From the NCBI GenBank assembly GCA_963676095.1, contig OY781040.1, forward strand, positions 5,394,001 to 5,458,000: a DNA stretch of 64,000 nucleotides. The letters are read 5' to 3'. Under the pieces are notes generated by a model. It searched no databases. It was not told the DNA's origin and saw nothing but the letters and a program-made list of their open reading frames with translations. Position numbers and translations under genes: made by a program. Origin of the DNA: G963676095 sp963676095. GTDB taxonomy: Bacteria; Bacteroidota; Bacteroidia; Bacteroidales; Prolixibacteraceae. Each line of letters begins with the position of its first letter. Within the stretch, counting starts at the first letter, position 1. Shown piece after piece: positions 36,776 to 45,368 of the stretch.

Positions 36776-36814
36776 GAAAGGATGGATACGACCGATGCTG
36801 TTCCCTTCGTAAAA

Positions 36815-36940
36815 AGATGCTGAAGATTCCGCGGAAAGATACCGGACTTTTCATAAAAAGATGGGGAAGATTTCCTCAAAAGCTGGCCGACTTTTAGTAA
36901 AAAGATACCGGAGGTTTCCGGAAAAGATACTGTACTTTTT
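36815..36940. repeat. P5 tandem array (AAAAGAT...CTTTT units)
   Basis: Six units of 20-24 bp begin AAAGAT and several end ACTTTT, so individual units are inverted repeats (GAAAAG..CTTTTC type). Further copies are at 53133 and 63852. Confidence 0.7.
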
Positions 36941-37012
36941 TCATCCTTCCGGTATAAGGGGAAAAGTATATGGGGAAAAGCGCTGGTAGAAAACGATAAA
37001 GGCACTGGTTGT

Positions 37013-37125
37013 AGCATAGACAACTTCTGATTAACGCATAAACGAGCTGTCTCTAGTACATAAACAACTCTTCTTTAACGCATAAACAAGTTGTCTTTAA
37101 TGCATAGATGAGACTGTTTCCCTAT
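37013..37125. repeat. P6 22-bp tandem array (GCATAAAC units)
   Basis: Five units with an exact 22-bp period each start GCATARAC/ACATAAAC. Some contain a short palindrome such as ACAAGTTGT. A truncated copy lies at 53246-53285. A further pair of 24-bp units starting CCATAT follows at about 37143-37190. Confidence 0.7.
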
Positions 37126-37189
37126 TGGAGGAAACTTTTTCCGCCATATACCCGGACAAACTTACTTCCATATGCAAGGAAAACTTAAC

Positions 37190-37377
37190 TTACAGATTTA
37201 ACAAAGAATAACCCGCTCGTATTTCCGGAGCTAAGGTTTGCACACCCGGATTTATGCTTTGCAGACTGAAACAACCGTTTTGCTCACCGGAATAATGAAC
37301 GTAAAAGATTTTATCATTAACCTGTATGACTTTAAGGGAGATTGGCGTAAATTAGGGGGAAACTAAAATCTAAACTT
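37190..37377. repeat. Conserved sequence preceding the integrase fragment
   Basis: About 130 bp (from TTTGCACACCCGG to GAGATTGGCGTAAATT) are shared with 56290-56410 and 60862-60980. In each place the block ends at ATGGG. It contains no long reading frame and could be a promoter or attachment region. Confidence 0.6.
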
Positions 37378-37551
37378 ATGGGCAACGATATCAGGTACAT
37401 CCAGCAGTTGCTTGGTCATTCGAGCATAAAAACCACGATGATTTACACCCATGTAAGTAATAAAGCTATCAACCGGATACAAAGCCCGCTCGACAGGATG
37501 TTTGGAAACCCGGGCATAAAAGCAGATAACAAAAATGGCAAAAAAGTGTAA
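37378..37551 (+). pseudogene. C-terminal fragment of a tyrosine recombinase (57 residues)
   Basis: The frame opens ATGGGC and encodes DIRYIQQLLGHSSIKTTMIY then THVSNKAINRIQSPLD. This is the last part of an integrase, with the His of LLGHSS and the nucleophile Tyr of MIYTH, but without the Arg and HxxR residues. A decayed copy with the same truncation point and length is at 60998-61171. In both, the stop is followed by the same ~30-bp junction and then unrelated genes. Confidence 0.8.
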
Positions 37552-37587
37552 TAACTTCGTGCTATTACATAGTTAACGGTTATTATA
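37552..37587. other. Putative attachment (attI-like) junction
   Basis: TAACTTCGTGCTATTACATA is followed by GTTAACGGTTATTAT. The first part is identical at 61172-61190. The last 15 bases (37572-37586) occur as an inverted repeat (14/15) four bases after the stop of the next gene (38735-38749). The recombination role is inference. Confidence 0.5.
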
Positions 37588-37603
37588 AACAAAAGGACAA
37601 ACA

Positions 37604-38731
37604 ATGAAAACAACAATTATTTCTATTTTATTAATGATTCTTTGCCAAGTAGTATTTTCCGAAAAGCCAATTAAGATTAAAGGGCATATTGACGGAATAG
37701 AAAATGCAGAATTACAGATAATGATTTTGCCATGGAAAGATGGAGCAAATCCAATTATTGATTATGTCTCTTGCAAAAATGGTAAATTCGAATTTCAAGC
37801 TGATACAGAATATGAATTATGGCACATGGTTGTTATAAATGGCAATAAATTCAATGAAATATTTGGAAAAGACAAATGCTGCGATGAAGAATTGAAAAAC
37901 CGAGATATTTCATTCCTCATGCAGCCCGGAGATCATGCTATAGTTGATGCAAAATTTGAAAATTTTGGAATTTACTATACGGTCAAAGGAAATGAAATCA
38001 ATGAAACTAGGAATGAATTTGAGAAGACATTATTCCCATTTTTTGAAGATTATAATAAGTTGATTATTGAAAAGTCAAAATATAAAAATGACACATTAAA
38101 AGATCATAGGCAAAACCTAGCGAAAAAAATTAATGACTTAAAAAATCAAATTCAACGACTTGAGATTAAATTAATTCAAGACAATCCAAAGTCTTTATAT
38201 TCAGCTTATCTACTTCAAACTTCGTTTCAGGATGATACCATCTCAAGGCATTATGAGAATCTGGATAATGATGTTAAGATTTCCTTTTGGGGAAAGAATC
38301 TATATGATAGGATATCCAAAGCGCCTAAACATCTTAGTGCTCCCGGATTTTCTATGTTGAATGAAAAAAATCAACAAATAACCTTAAGTGATTTTCAAGG
38401 AAAGTATGTATTACTTGAATTTTGGGGCCCTTGGTGCAGCGCTTGTGTAAAAGATGTTCCTAAAATGAATGAGATACAATTACGATTTAAAGACCAACTG
38501 GCCATTATGGGGATTTGCTGCAACTCAGATCAAGAAGCCTGGAGAAATGCATTGAAGAAGTATTCTATCAATTGGGTGAATTTGTTTTCAGGAAGTCAGG
38601 AAATTGTGGAACGATATGGTGTAAAGGCATTTCCAACAAAAGTTTTAATTGATAAAGAAGGAAAAGTTATAGCAAAATCAATTGGTATAGCCGATAATTT
38701 TTATGAAAAGATGAATGATCTAATTAAATAA
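37604..38731 (+). CDS. TlpA-like thioredoxin protein (DUF4369 plus AhpC/TSA)
   Basis: The 375-residue protein has a signal peptide (about 1-19, ending VFS). An N-terminal DUF4369-like beta domain (about 22-115) and a helical linker precede a thioredoxin domain (about 245-375). The active site is CSAC (in FWGPWCSACVKDVP, near residue 277) and the cis-Pro loop is AFPTKVLIDKEG. It is probably a periplasmic disulfide reductase. It stands alone between an attI-like junction and an attC-like inverted repeat, so it may be a mobile cassette gene. Confidence 0.87.
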   Translation: MKTTIISILLMILCQVVFSEKPIKIKGHIDGIENAELQIMILPWKDGANPIIDYVSCKNGKFEFQADTEYELWHMVVINGNKFNEIFGKDKCCDEELKNRDISFLMQPGDHAIVDAKFENFGIYYTVKGNEINETRNEFEKTLFPFFEDYNKLIIEKSKYKNDTLKDHRQNLAKKINDLKNQIQRLEIKLIQDNPKSLYSAYLLQTSFQDDTISRHYENLDNDVKISFWGKNLYDRISKAPKHLSAPGFSMLNEKNQQITLSDFQGKYVLLEFWGPWCSACVKDVPKMNEIQLRFKDQLAIMGICCNSDQEAWRNALKKYSINWVNLFSGSQEIVERYGVKAFPTKVLIDKEGKVIAKSIGIADNFYEKMNDLIK

Positions 38732-38734
38732 TAA

Positions 38735-38876
38735 ATAACAACCGTTAACAGCAAAATACCCGCAAGTCGGGTTTCATTGCTTCGTTGACAGGAAATTAGT
38801 ATTTGAAAGTGCAAATCTTCGTAGGAAGTTCATCGGGAAACTCCCGCCCTGCGTGTATTTGCGAAACGTTATAGCC
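38735..38876. other. attC-like imperfect inverted repeat after the TlpA gene
   Basis: The element starts ATAACAACCGTTAAC four bases after the stop and ends ACGTTATAG. The arms match when one is reversed: GCAAAATACCCGCAAGTCGGG against GCAAATACACGCAGGGCGGG (reverse of the right arm). Length (~140 bp), position after the stop codon and the AAC/GTT ends resemble integron attC sites, although the core bases are not canonical. Confidence 0.5.
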
Positions 38877-39426
38877 TATTTTAAGTGCGACACGAAGTCG
38901 CTCAAATAACTGTTAGACGTTCTTTGTAGAATGATTTAACCTCATGTTCCATCATGGGTAGCCTACCGGCACACGCGTGGAGAGCAATCTCCGGGTGTGA
39001 AGCTGCCGGGAACAGATTCCCTGACAGATAGCAACATTCTGAAAGGTGTCGGCTTGGATGGTATGGTGAAGATAACTAAACTGCCGTTGACGTATCGTCA
39101 TGCTGCGAAAGAGTGAAAGTTGCTGACACACTCTGACCAAAAGGTAAGAAGCCAGGATGCAAGTACGTTAGCTATGAGCACATGGACGCAGAGCTTCCGG
39201 TATATAGGCAGCACCTAACCCAATCCTGTTATTTGGGCGGAACGTGGTAAGCCTGTGTGGTTCCTTTGTTGCAGAAGGTAGGTTTACCGCAAGGTGAATA
39301 CAATACCGCACAGGTATGGGACGATGGAAAAAGCCAATGCCCCCTTGTAATCAGGGGGATATGCCAACTTCCATCGGGTTCTCTATTGCAAGAACATTGA
39401 AATAAGATTCTAAATCAGGAAAGCAA

Positions 39427-40273
39427 ATGAAATCCAATAAACCGGATTGTGCACTTGAAACGAAACCAGCGAACTGGAAAACCGTCAACTGGAAACAGGC
39501 TGAACGGGAAGTAAAATCATTTCAATTACGTATTGCAAAGGCAACAAGGGAAGGCAGACATAACAAAGCCAAGGCTTTACAATGGATGCTTACCCACTCG
39601 TGGTCAGCCAAATTACTGGCTGTCAAACGGGTTACAGAAAACTCAGGAAAACGGACACCGGGTGTTGATGGTGTCCTCTGGAAAACCCCAACTCAAAAAC
39701 TCCGGGCAGCCTTATCTTTATCCCGGAAGGGCTACAAAGCAATGCCGCTGCGTCGCTTGTATATTCTCAAAAAGAATGGCAAGAAACGGCCATTGGGAAT
39801 CCCAACCATGCAAGACCGGGCATATCAGGCTTTACACCTTCTGGCTCTCCAACCGGTAGCAGAAACAACAGCCGACAAAGGCTCGTACGGCTTCCGTCCG
39901 TACCGCAGTTGTCACGATGCAATCGAAAGATGTTACATACATCTTTCGAGGCGCGACAGCGCTGGATGGATACTGGAAGGCGACATCAAAGGATGCTTCG
40001 ATAATATCAGCCATCAATGGCTGATCGAAAACATCCCGATGGATAAGAAGATACTGCAACAATGGCTCAACGCCGGGTTTATTGAAAACAAACGGTCATT
40101 CCCAACAGAAAGGGGTACTCCGCAGGGAGGCATTATTTCTCCGACACTCGCCAACATGACCCTCGACGGGCTTGAAACGGCAATTGACAACGCATTCGGG
40201 ATCACAATCCGGCCCGATGGCTGCCGTAAAAACAACCCGCACAAAATCCACCTTATCCGTTATGCCGACGACT
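39427..40273 (+). CDS. Outer intron-encoded reverse transcriptase/maturase, first part (282 codons plus one base)
   Basis: The RT domain blocks visible are KRPLGIPTMQDRAYQALHLL, SYGFRPYRSCHDAIE, GDIKGCFDNISHQWL, GTPQGGIISPTLANMTL and IRYADD. Reading stops soon after YADD because an intron starting GTGCG is inserted after the first base of the next codon. Joined to 42161-42783 the frame gives ...YADD-FVVTATDKDILE... and a 489-residue protein. The type resembles chloroplast-like group II intron proteins without an HNH domain. Confidence 0.9.
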
Positions 40274-40804
40274 GTGCGCCAAGAACAACTCCTGTAGCGG
40301 GAGCTGATGCTATGATGATGATGGAGGCAGGCCCTCCGGATTCGGTTTGCAGGAACTGATTTCAAACCGCTGTATGCTGCTGCATTTAAGAGGTGCGGTC
40401 GTGAGCGATACAGAAAAGGTAGAGTAGAATCTATCAGGTGACTTTACAGAAGATGACCGCAAGGGAACCATTGATGAAATGTCGAAAGCGTAGTGATGAT
40501 GTCAGAACCGGGGGGAAGTCGTTAACCCGGGATAAGCTTGGAGGGCACCTGATACACTGTCTAAGCGGCATCCGGCACAAAGATGGCATGATCTGTAAAG
40601 AGGCGTTATCATGGAACTTGGGAACCTGTCGTCTCGGTGCTAAGGGAGAACGCTAAGCAGAGAACCTGTAAAGTTCAGAGTACCAATACGAGGCACAGGG
40701 ACAGAGTACCCCGTAGTAGTATCAGACAGTCTTTGTAATGAAGGTTTAGCGAAGGGGGTACATTATTCAGCTGAAAGAATTAACCAACTGAAAGCAATTT
40801 TAGG

Positions 40805-42061
40805 ATGAAATTAAATCAGACAGCAAAGCCATTTGACATTCCAAAACAAGTAGTTTGGAAGGCATACCTGAAGGTGAAACGCAACCAGGGAGCCGGAGGC
40901 ATAGACAATGTAACCATAGAATCGTTCGATCGTGAAGTAGGGAAGAACCTATATAAACTTTGGAACCGGATGTCATCGGGGAGTTATATGCCATCGGCAG
41001 TAAAACTGGTTGAAATACCCAAAGGGAATGGAGAAACGAGGCCGCTTGGAATCCCTTCGGTCTCGGATCGCGTCGCACAAATGTGCGCAGTTCTGCTATT
41101 AGAACCGGTAATTGATCCATTATTCCACGAGAACTCTTATGCTTACCGGCCAAACCGGTCGGCCCATCAGGCGGTAGAAGCAGCCCGGCGACGGTGCTGG
41201 CGATATGACTGGGTACTTGATCTGGACATTCGAAAGTTTTTCGACACGATAGATCATGAACTTCTCATGAAGGCAGTCAAACGACACACATCGGAGCGCT
41301 GGATATTACTTTATATTGAAAGATGGCTGAAAGTTCCATACCAAACAAGTGATGGTCATCAGATAAAGAGAGCGAATGGAGTACCACAAGGGTCAGTAGT
41401 CGGGCCACTATTAGCGAATCTGTATATGCATTATACTTTTGATGAATGGATGAAACGGAAATATCCCTTAGTCCCCTTTGAAAGATATGCGGACGATACC
41501 ATTTGCCATTGCAGGACAAAGGAAGAAGCAGAGTTCCTTAAAACAGCGATCAAGGATAGAATGGAACAGTGTAAACTTTCATTAAATGAAGCAAAGACTA
41601 AGATTGTTTACTGCAAAGATGATGACAGAAGAGGAAGCCATGACCTGGAGAAATTTGATTTTCTCGGGTTTACTTTTATGGCAAGGAGGTCAAAGAATCG
41701 ATGGGGTAAATTCTTTATTAATTTTAGTCCTGCTATCAGCATGAAAGCGAAAAAGAAGATCAGCAAAGAAATAAGGAGCTGGAACTTACATGAAAGATCA
41801 GATAAAAGCCTGACGGATTTAGCGAATATTTTTAATCCGATGTTGCAAGGCTATATCAGTTACTACAGCAAGTTTTACAAATCAGCGATGTATCCGTTGT
41901 TTCAGCGTCTAAACGAACGATTAGCCCATTGGGTATCACGGAAGTTTAAGCGATGTAGAAGGCATAAAACCAGAGCGATTCGGTGGTTGGGTAGTATGTA
42001 TAAACAGAACCCCACTTTATTTGCACACTGGAAGTTTGGAATCACACCGCCAATGGTATGA
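40805..42061 (+). CDS. Inner intron-encoded reverse transcriptase/maturase
   Basis: The protein has 418 residues. RT motifs are RPLGIPSVSDRVAQMCAVL, SYAYRPNRSAHQAVE, LDLDIRKFFDTIDHEL, GVPQGSVVGPLLANLY and the catalytic RYADDTICHC. A maturase (GIIM-type) domain in the last ~110 residues includes PMLQGYISYYSKF. No HNH endonuclease domain is seen. It is complete and lies wholly inside the inner intron, so that intron may be an active retroelement. It belongs to a different lineage from the outer protein. Confidence 0.94.
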   Translation: MKLNQTAKPFDIPKQVVWKAYLKVKRNQGAGGIDNVTIESFDREVGKNLYKLWNRMSSGSYMPSAVKLVEIPKGNGETRPLGIPSVSDRVAQMCAVLLLEPVIDPLFHENSYAYRPNRSAHQAVEAARRRCWRYDWVLDLDIRKFFDTIDHELLMKAVKRHTSERWILLYIERWLKVPYQTSDGHQIKRANGVPQGSVVGPLLANLYMHYTFDEWMKRKYPLVPFERYADDTICHCRTKEEAEFLKTAIKDRMEQCKLSLNEAKTKIVYCKDDDRRGSHDLEKFDFLGFTFMARRSKNRWGKFFINFSPAISMKAKKKISKEIRSWNLHERSDKSLTDLANIFNPMLQGYISYYSKFYKSAMYPLFQRLNERLAHWVSRKFKRCRRHKTRAIRWLGSMYKQNPTLFAHWKFGITPPMV

Positions 42062-42086
42062 ATGTACCATTGAGGCTGAATAATAG

Positions 42087-42120
42087 GAGCCGTATGACGG
42101 GAGACTGTCACGTACGGATC
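42087..42120 (+). ncRNA. Domain V of the inner group II intron
   Basis: A 34-nt hairpin GAGCCGTATGACGGGAGACT...GTACGGATC has the catalytic AGC-type base and the standard 34-nt size. A domain VI-like stem (GGACTCAGGG...CCCTGGGTC) follows before the 3' end. Confidence 0.88.
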
Positions 42121-42160
42121 TGGGAGGGACTCAGGGGGAAGTTCCCTGGGTCTACTCGAT

Positions 42161-42783
42161 TCGTTGTTACAGCTACGGACAAGGACATACTGGAAACGAA
42201 AGTCAGGCCACTTATCGAGAGATTCCTCTTCGAACGAGGGCTGCAATTATCACCGGAGAAAACAAAGATCACCCACATCACCGAAGGGTTCGACTTTTTG
42301 GGGCAGAACATCAGAATGTATTCAAGGAACAAACTGTTGATACGCCCCTCAAAGGACAGCATCATCAGCGTGAAAAACAAACTGAAGGAAATCATAGTCA
42401 AACACAGGGGTTCACAGGCAGCAGTACTGATCCGCAACCTGAACCCGGTCATTACCGGATGGGCGAACTACCACAGGAAAGCCTGCGCTAAGAAAACATT
42501 TTACAAATTAGACAGGATACTGTGGCGCAACATCTGGAACTGGGCAAGACGAAGGCATAACAACCTGGGATACCGAAAAATAGTTTCCCTCATTTTTATG
42601 CGAATCGGCAACCGAAAATGGCAGTTCTTCGGCAAATTCAACGATGGCAAGACCATCTTGCTTCGTATGTTTGCCTGCTTCCAAATCAGACGCCACCGGC
42701 TCATTAATGGGAAAGCTAATCCTTTCGACAGTTCCTGGGATCGTTATTTCGCCAACAGGTTTAAAATTAAATATATAAACTGA
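42161..42783 (+). CDS. Outer intron-encoded RT/maturase, second part
   Basis: The frame continues from the split codon at 40273: FVVTATDKDILE, then the thumb and maturase region (LSPEKTKITHITEGFDFLGQ, NPVITGWANYHRKACAKKTF) and a C-terminal NPFDSSWDRYF. A start-to-stop frame from 42058 exists but its first 34 codons belong to inner-intron 3' sequence. Without removal of the inner intron the RT is truncated directly after its catalytic aspartates. Confidence 0.9.
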
Positions 42784-42829
42784 ATATTTTGTATATTGCC
42801 GGGTGGTTTAATCCGCCTTTAGAGAGCCT

Positions 42830-42863
42830 GAGCCGTGTGAATCGAAAGGTTCAAGCACGGTTC
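42830..42863 (+). ncRNA. Domain V of the outer group II intron
   Basis: A 34-nt hairpin GAGCCGTGTGAATCGAAAGG..GCACGGTTC has a GAAA terminal loop. It is followed by a domain VI-like stem (GGGCGGAGAAATCCGCC) and the intron end. Confidence 0.9.
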
Positions 42864-42931
42864 TTAGGGGACAAGGGCGGAGAAATCCGCCTGCGTTACC
42901 CGACAACAACCGAGCATTAATAATTATAAAT

Positions 42932-44191
42932 ATGACAGAGCAGAAATTACCTTTCAATGCTTTCTTTATAGTCCTTTTGATAATTGTTTTTTCAATTATT
43001 GGAATTATTGTACGCAACATTTCAATTGCCGAGAGTATTGTTCATGGCTTTTATATAACCGACTGTGACAAAATTGTTTCAGTAGTTATTTTGGGTTTAA
43101 TAATTTTTATTTTTCTTGGTTTTTTATCATTTGCTTTTCCTTTAGAAACAGATAGCATATTAATATCATCTTTAATAAATAGTGCTTTTTATTTGCCTAC
43201 CGTAATTTTACCTTGCTTTTATTTGTTTTCAAATAATGAATTAGCCCAAAGTGTTACATTGTGTTTATCTATATTGATTTGGTCAATTTTAATTTTCAAT
43301 AAAACATCAGAATCAGAAAATTTGATAGATTTTATCTCTTCATTATGGCTTGTCTCTGGTGTATTCGTAACTTTGGGGCTTGTATATTTTGACTACGCAA
43401 AGTATTCTATTTCAGTAATTACGTCTTTCAGTAATTATTTTGATATACGTTATATCTTGACTGCATTAATTGCAGTGATTGTCTTAGCTAGAGCAATTAG
43501 TGAAACATTTTCAAGAGAATTGCCAGAGATTATTCAGATTAAACCTTTAAAAATTATTATTCCAAAATCTTTAGAAGATTCATCGATAATTTCTATTCTT
43601 TATTCTTTTGTATATGTTCCCAATATTTTAATGTTGATAATATTTACCATTTCGAATATATTATGGAATGTTTTGGCTACTATCTCTGTTATAACTTGGC
43701 GTTTTTGTGTTAATTTAATTGTCAAGGTATATGAATATTTTTCAGCTAAGGCATTTTGGCAAAGAATGGGTTTTGTCTCAATAATAGCTTCATTGTTATT
43801 TATTTCAGAAATGCTTAAAAAGTTAAATTATTCAATTATTGACTATATAAAACATGATTATAGCATTTTTGAATTTCATTCATTGAATTCAATATCATTA
43901 TTATTTGGTGGATTATTTGTATTAACAACATTAATATTTGTTATTCTTTATTTTTTAGAATTTGAATTAGATGGCATTACATTTCAGCTACGACTAAAAC
44001 TTACTTATTTTTTCTTGTTATTAATGATATTTTGTGCTTCAGGGTGGTTTTTGTTTTTTCTCCGTAAAATAAGTATATTAAAATCTTACGATATTCCGAA
44101 TATTGGAACAATTACGGTACTTGTATCCGCTTTTACATTTATTATTATAACAGTATTTTCTGTGATTTCTTTGATAAAAAACAGGCTATAA
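42932..44191 (+). CDS. Polytopic membrane protein, unknown function
   Basis: The 419-residue protein is very hydrophobic with roughly ten predicted membrane spans. A short soluble stretch near residues 190-220 carries LPEIIQIKPLKIIIPKSLE. No family was recognised. It is very AT-rich compared with the flanking repeats. It follows the twintron by 27 bp and could be the second gene of a cassette series; its stop is followed by a group II intron relic in the opposite orientation. Confidence 0.65.
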   Translation: MTEQKLPFNAFFIVLLIIVFSIIGIIVRNISIAESIVHGFYITDCDKIVSVVILGLIIFIFLGFLSFAFPLETDSILISSLINSAFYLPTVILPCFYLFSNNELAQSVTLCLSILIWSILIFNKTSESENLIDFISSLWLVSGVFVTLGLVYFDYAKYSISVITSFSNYFDIRYILTALIAVIVLARAISETFSRELPEIIQIKPLKIIIPKSLEDSSIISILYSFVYVPNILMLIIFTISNILWNVLATISVITWRFCVNLIVKVYEYFSAKAFWQRMGFVSIIASLLFISEMLKKLNYSIIDYIKHDYSIFEFHSLNSISLLFGGLFVLTTLIFVILYFLEFELDGITFQLRLKLTYFFLLLMIFCASGWFLFFLRKISILKSYDIPNIGTITVLVSAFTFIIITVFSVISLIKNRL

Positions 44192-44209
44192 TCGAATAGC
44201 CCGCCCTGC

Positions 44210-44545
44210 CAGCAAGTGCTGACAGGGAGAGGCTTTCACACCACTACAGGTACGCGGGCTACGCTCCACCCCTTCGGCCAAAATGTCCACCGGACATTTT
44301 AACCTCGGGCACATATACAGCGGTTCATTAAGATGAGGGGCAACTTTTCCGTAATACGTCAGCAACGCTTCGTACCCTCTTTTTCGCAATCGCTCCAAAG
44401 TAATGGTAGTTCTCAAAATCGGACTTTGGGCAATAACCCATCCTCCCATCCGGGAACGGCTCCATTGGTAAGCATGTTCCGGATCGACCCCCAGACGGAT
44501 CAGGTTCTTCCGGGTCTTTGGGGTAATCCGTATCGTATAGGAATG
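44210..44545 (-). pseudogene. 3'-end relic of a third group II intron and its RT
   Basis: On the minus strand the frame reads TIRITPKTRKNLIRLGVDPE, MGGWVIAQSPILRTTITLER and LLTYYGKVAPHLNEPLY. This is the C-terminal tail typical of a group II intron RT/maturase from another lineage. After it the sequence TGAACCGCTGTAT..GTAGTGGTGTGA resembles a domain V-like 3' end, but with an insertion. The catalytic RT part is missing. Confidence 0.6.
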
Positions 44546-44635
44546 TGAGACCGTTTCACCAACGTTTGGGATAGTGTCTCACTAACATTAGTGAGGGTGT
44601 CGCAACAACGTTAGTGAGGGCGGCTCCTCTAAATA
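44545..44635. repeat. P3a palindrome array (mixed with P3b unit)
   Basis: 23-bp units include TCTCACTAACATTAGTGAGG and GTCGCAACAACGTTAGTGAGG. The last joins a P3b left half to a P3a right half, evidence that the two families share one origin. It abuts the group II intron relic. Confidence 0.8.
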
Positions 44636-44807
44636 GCGGTATAATGGGGCTAATGTTGAAGATGTTGTTACCGGGGATGCCATAAAATGTTTGCCAGGTA
44701 CCTGCGGAATTGTGAAGAAGTTTTACTGAACAATAAATTTTCGAAAGTTACGCTTATAACCCATTTGTGTTACACGGTAATCCGTCAAGACTCTGACGCA
44801 AATGCAG

Positions 44808-44921
44808 AACAGAGCGGTGCGGGGGCCGTCAAAACGCCCGGGTGAGGGTTCGTTTTGACAAGATTTTTGCTTCCTTTTCATCGATTGGAAAAGGAAGAGC
44901 CTGTCCGGCTCAAGGACAGAA
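44808..44921. repeat. P2 three-hairpin module
   Basis: The layout is as at 34216. It is preceded by a shortened P4 remnant and AATCCGTCAAGACTC, as at the other two island copies. Confidence 0.75.
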
Positions 44922-45012
44922 ATTCTAAAAAACGTGGTCGTTTGTACGTAAGCAATCGGTGAGCTACGTATTGTGATAATCTGCTGGCAGTTTTAGCTTT
45001 GGAAGTAAGAAT

Positions 45013-45130
45013 GTGAGTCCGTCTCACCAACGTTAGGGAGGGTGTCTCACTAATGCTTGTGAAGGGGGCTCACTAACGTTAGGGAGGATGTCTCACTCGT
45101 GTTAGTGAGGGCGGCTCCTCTGATTGGGAA
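45013..45130. repeat. P3a palindrome array
   Basis: Five 23-bp units with GTGAGTCCGTCTCACC at the start and CACTAACGTTAGGGAGG inside. A GTAAGCAATCGGT junction lies 60 bp before (44948). The remaining sequence to 45368 shows no complete gene. Confidence 0.8.
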
Positions 45131-45368
45131 ATGATGGATCCGGCCGGTACTTCTGAAAAAGAATAAAATGGAGCGCAGATTTAGCAAAGGAATGCAGACA
45201 AATGACTACTTTTAAATTCTGATAAAAGCAGTAAGAACAGCCGGGTTTCCCTTCACTGGGACAGTCTTAAACAGAATAAAAGTGAGTAAGTTATACCATG
45301 TATAGCAAAATGAACATACAAATTCCGAATTAACAATTAAAGATTCCCTTGAGTCTATTGCTAATGAT

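Larger units (their letters stand above)
40274..42160 (+). mobile_element. Inner group II intron of the twintron
   Basis: It begins GTGCGCC at 40274 and ends CTACTCGAT at 42160. It carries its own RT gene and a 34-nt domain V (42087-42120). Removal joins GACT to TCGTT and restores the outer RT frame exactly (Y-A-D-D-F-V-V-T). Length is 1887 bp. The 5' non-coding part (40274-40804) holds the ribozyme domains and no gene. Confidence 0.92.
38885..42904 (+). mobile_element. Outer group II intron of a twintron
   Basis: The 5' end is GTGCGACACGAAGTCGC. The intron encodes a reverse transcriptase/maturase split by an inner intron. Near the 3' end is a 34-nt domain V (42830-42863), then a domain VI-like stem ending TTACCCGAC at 42904. 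Length is about 4.0 kb, or about 2.13 kb without the inner intron. It sits between the attC-like repeat and a membrane-protein gene. The borders follow the usual GUGYG...AY rule and may shift by a few bases at the 3' end. Confidence 0.85.

Noticed and set aside
37310..37377. Short ORF starting near 37297 as a small protein
   Set aside because: The frame is only about 23 codons, is not conserved as a frame in the copies at 56.3 and 60.9 kb, and has no protein signature.
42058..42160. An independent gene start for the second half of the outer RT
   Set aside because: The first 34 codons are inner-intron 3' sequence including domain V. Real coding homology begins exactly at 42161.
39427..42783. 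RT genes as a retron or diversity-generating retroelement
   Set aside because: Both RTs carry maturase-type C-termini and are embedded in sequences with GUGYG starts and 34-nt domain V hairpins. No msr/msd or variable-region template repeat was seen.
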